Below the pieces are notes generated by a model that worked only from the letters and a program-made list of their open reading frames with translations, was not told the origin of the DNA and made no database searches. Source: Deltaproteobacteria bacterium (GTDB lineage Bacteria; Desulfobacterota; DSM-4660; Desulfatiglandales; HGW-15). From it: a stretch of DNA of 5,307 nucleotides. Both the position numbers and the translations under genes were made by a program. Below, in pieces: positions 4,065-5,307 of this stretch (within the stretch, counting starts at the first letter, position 1; each line of letters begins with the position of its first letter). The stretch covers positions 1-5,307 of the forward strand of contig DAOVAK010000240.1 of the NCBI GenBank assembly GCA_030671095.1, in the 5' to 3' direction.

Positions 4065-5307
4065 CTATCTCGGTATGGGATAGACGATTTCCTCGACGGC
4101 AAGGGCTGGGGGGCCTACCACAACCTTTTTCCCCGCTTGCCACTGCGCCGCGACCATGCCGTGACCCACCTGGATACCGGTGGCGGGATCTATCATGGAC
4201 CGGCCATAAAAGCTCATGATATCCATCTTATTCAAGGCAGCCCTCACCTTGTCTGTATCCAGACTTCCTGCATTCTCAATGCCCCACTGCACGACCAGTC
4301 CGGCCGCAAAGGCCTGGGTTCCACGAAAATCAGTAGGCTTTCCCCAGCGTTTCTTATACCAGGTATTGAATTCGCTGCCGGTCATCCTGGGCCCGAACCA
4401 GTTCTTGAATCTTGCCGGATCTGGGGCATCAATGGGTTCCCACTGGGAAGTGGCCACTGTATAACGTGCCCCCTGGGGGCCCACAGCATTCCACCACTCT
4501 GTTGTAGAAGGTGCAGAACCTAGGGCAAAGAACTTTGCATAAACTCTCAGTTCAGCAGCCTGTCTGGCCAGCAGGGCCCCATCCTTAAAATGGGAACTGG
4601 CTAGGATCGCATCAGGCCTCAATCTCTTCACTTTGCTCAAAATAGGAGAGAGATCGGTCGGCGGAGCGGGATAGACCTCATCGAAGACGACTTTAAAACC
4701 CAACTCCTTGGCCCACTTCTTGATCCCCTTGCGGATGGAAAGGTTAAAAGGATTGTCCTCTGTGATCAGGGCCAGGGTCTTGGCGGGAGGTTTTAGAGCG
4801 GCCAACATCTCCATGGTACTCTTGTAATAATAGGAAGAGGGTGTTAACACGCCTATGACGTATTTATAGCCCTGTGCCCATATCTTATCGGATGCCCCGG
4901 AATGGGAGAACATTAATTTGCCATATTTTTCAGTGATGGCCGCTGTGGCCAGGGTCAAAGAACTCCCGTATGGCCCCAATAAGAAATGGACCTGGTCCTC
5001 ATTAATGAGTCTTTCTGTCAGCTTGATGGTGGTATCCTTGTCGCTTTTGGTATCATACCAGACCACTTCCACAGGGAGCTTTGTCCCTGCCTCTTTCACA
5101 TGGATGCCCCCTTGTTCATTGACCCATTCGACCCATAACTTGGCCCCCTGCAAATTTCTGGTTCCAAGCACGTCATATTTTCCGGTAAGTGAAATGGGCA
5201 AACCCACCTTTATCTTGTCCGCACAAAGGGCAACAGGTACTATAGCCCCCACTATAAACAGGGAGGCCAGAAGTAAGACGCTTCCCAGGGTGAGAATCTT
5301 ATGATTT
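4065..5307 (-). CDS. Periplasmic substrate-binding protein of the Liv-type ABC transporter (5' end beyond window)
   Basis: This periplasmic receptor captures the ligand and delivers it to LivH/LivM. The frame stays open to the right edge, giving 413 visible residues. The first are a signal peptide: a basic NHK, a hydrophobic core ILTLGSVLLLASLFIVG, then PVALCA before DKIKVGLPISLTG. GTG 5252 would cut this signal in half, and no ATG, GTG or TTG precedes it in frame, so the true start lies outside the window. The mature part has the Peripla_BP_6 (LivJ/LivK-like) two-lobe pattern: an opening strand VGLPISLTGKYDVLG (34-48), AKLWVEWVNEQGGI (55-68), YDTKSD (84-89), GPYGSS (111-116) and SGASD (136-140) in the ligand-cleft region, and GFKVVFDEVYP (203-213) starting the second lobe. 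It probably leads the SBP-livH-livM transcript. The ligand cannot be told from sequence; leucine-type, aromatic or other acids are all possible. Confidence 0.92.
   Translation of the reverse strand, partial: NHKILTLGSVLLLASLFIVGAIVPVALCADKIKVGLPISLTGKYDVLGTRNLQGAKLWVEWVNEQGGIHVKEAGTKLPVEVVWYDTKSDKDTTIKLTERLINEDQVHFLLGPYGSSLTLATAAITEKYGKLMFSHSGASDKIWAQGYKYVIGVLTPSSYYYKSTMEMLAALKPPAKTLALITEDNPFNLSIRKGIKKWAKELGFKVVFDEVYPAPPTDLSPILSKVKRLRPDAILASSHFKDGALLARQAAELRVYAKFFALGSAPSTTEWWNAVGPQGARYTVATSQWEPIDAPDPARFKNWFGPRMTGSEFNTWYKKRWGKPTDFRGTQAFAAGLVVQWGIENAGSLDTDKVRAALNKMDIMSFYGRSMIDPATGIQVGHGMVAAQWQAGKKVVVGPPALAVEEIVYPIPR

Noticed and set aside
4137..4523. Plus-strand reading frames opposite the binding-protein gene (also 4216-4464 and 4918-5304)
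   Set aside because: They are shadows of a well-supported receptor gene and show no domain pattern.

Overview
The window is a chromosomal segment from a Gram-negative bacterium. It carries all five components of one ABC uptake system of the branched-chain (hydrophobic) amino acid type, next to the start of an acyl-CoA synthetase gene. Protein style, moderate GC content, and the combination of a Liv-type transporter, an AMP-forming ligase and dispersed TCATTGCGAG...GCAATCTC repeats suggest an uncultured Desulfobacterota (former Deltaproteobacteria) or a similar lineage. This placement is inference, not proof.

Layout, left to right. 1-133 (minus): the first 44 codons of an AMP-binding acyl-CoA synthetase running off the left edge. 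134-634: a 501-bp divergent intergenic region. It holds a candidate promoter for the ligase, a roughly 200-bp hairpin-rich element built from two head-to-head copies of a TCATTGCGAG/GCAATCTC repeat (200-397), and weak promoter candidates for the plus-strand operon. 635-1354 and 1359-2069 (plus): livG and livF, the two ATPases, 4 bp apart. 2070-2150: a short convergent gap with a small hairpin and an 8-bp tandem repeat. 2151-3095 (minus) livM and 3098-3982 (minus) livH, the two permeases, 2 bp apart. 3983-4064: a spacer with a strong 10-bp hairpin. 4065-5307 (minus): the periplasmic substrate-binding protein, whose start codon lies beyond the right edge.

The binding protein would capture the ligand in the periplasm, LivH and LivM would form the membrane channel, and LivG and LivF would drive transport by ATP hydrolysis. 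The unusual point is organisation. The ATPase pair is transcribed towards the binding-protein/permease operon instead of lying in one operon as in E. coli livKHMGF, so the parts must come from two transcripts. The adjacent acyl-CoA synthetase allows, without proving, that the imported ligand is a carboxylic acid activated to its CoA thioester, not leucine, isoleucine or valine.

I see no tRNA, rRNA, CRISPR array, transposase or convincing evidence of a wholly new system. The least explained parts are the structured element at 200-397 and the split gene order.
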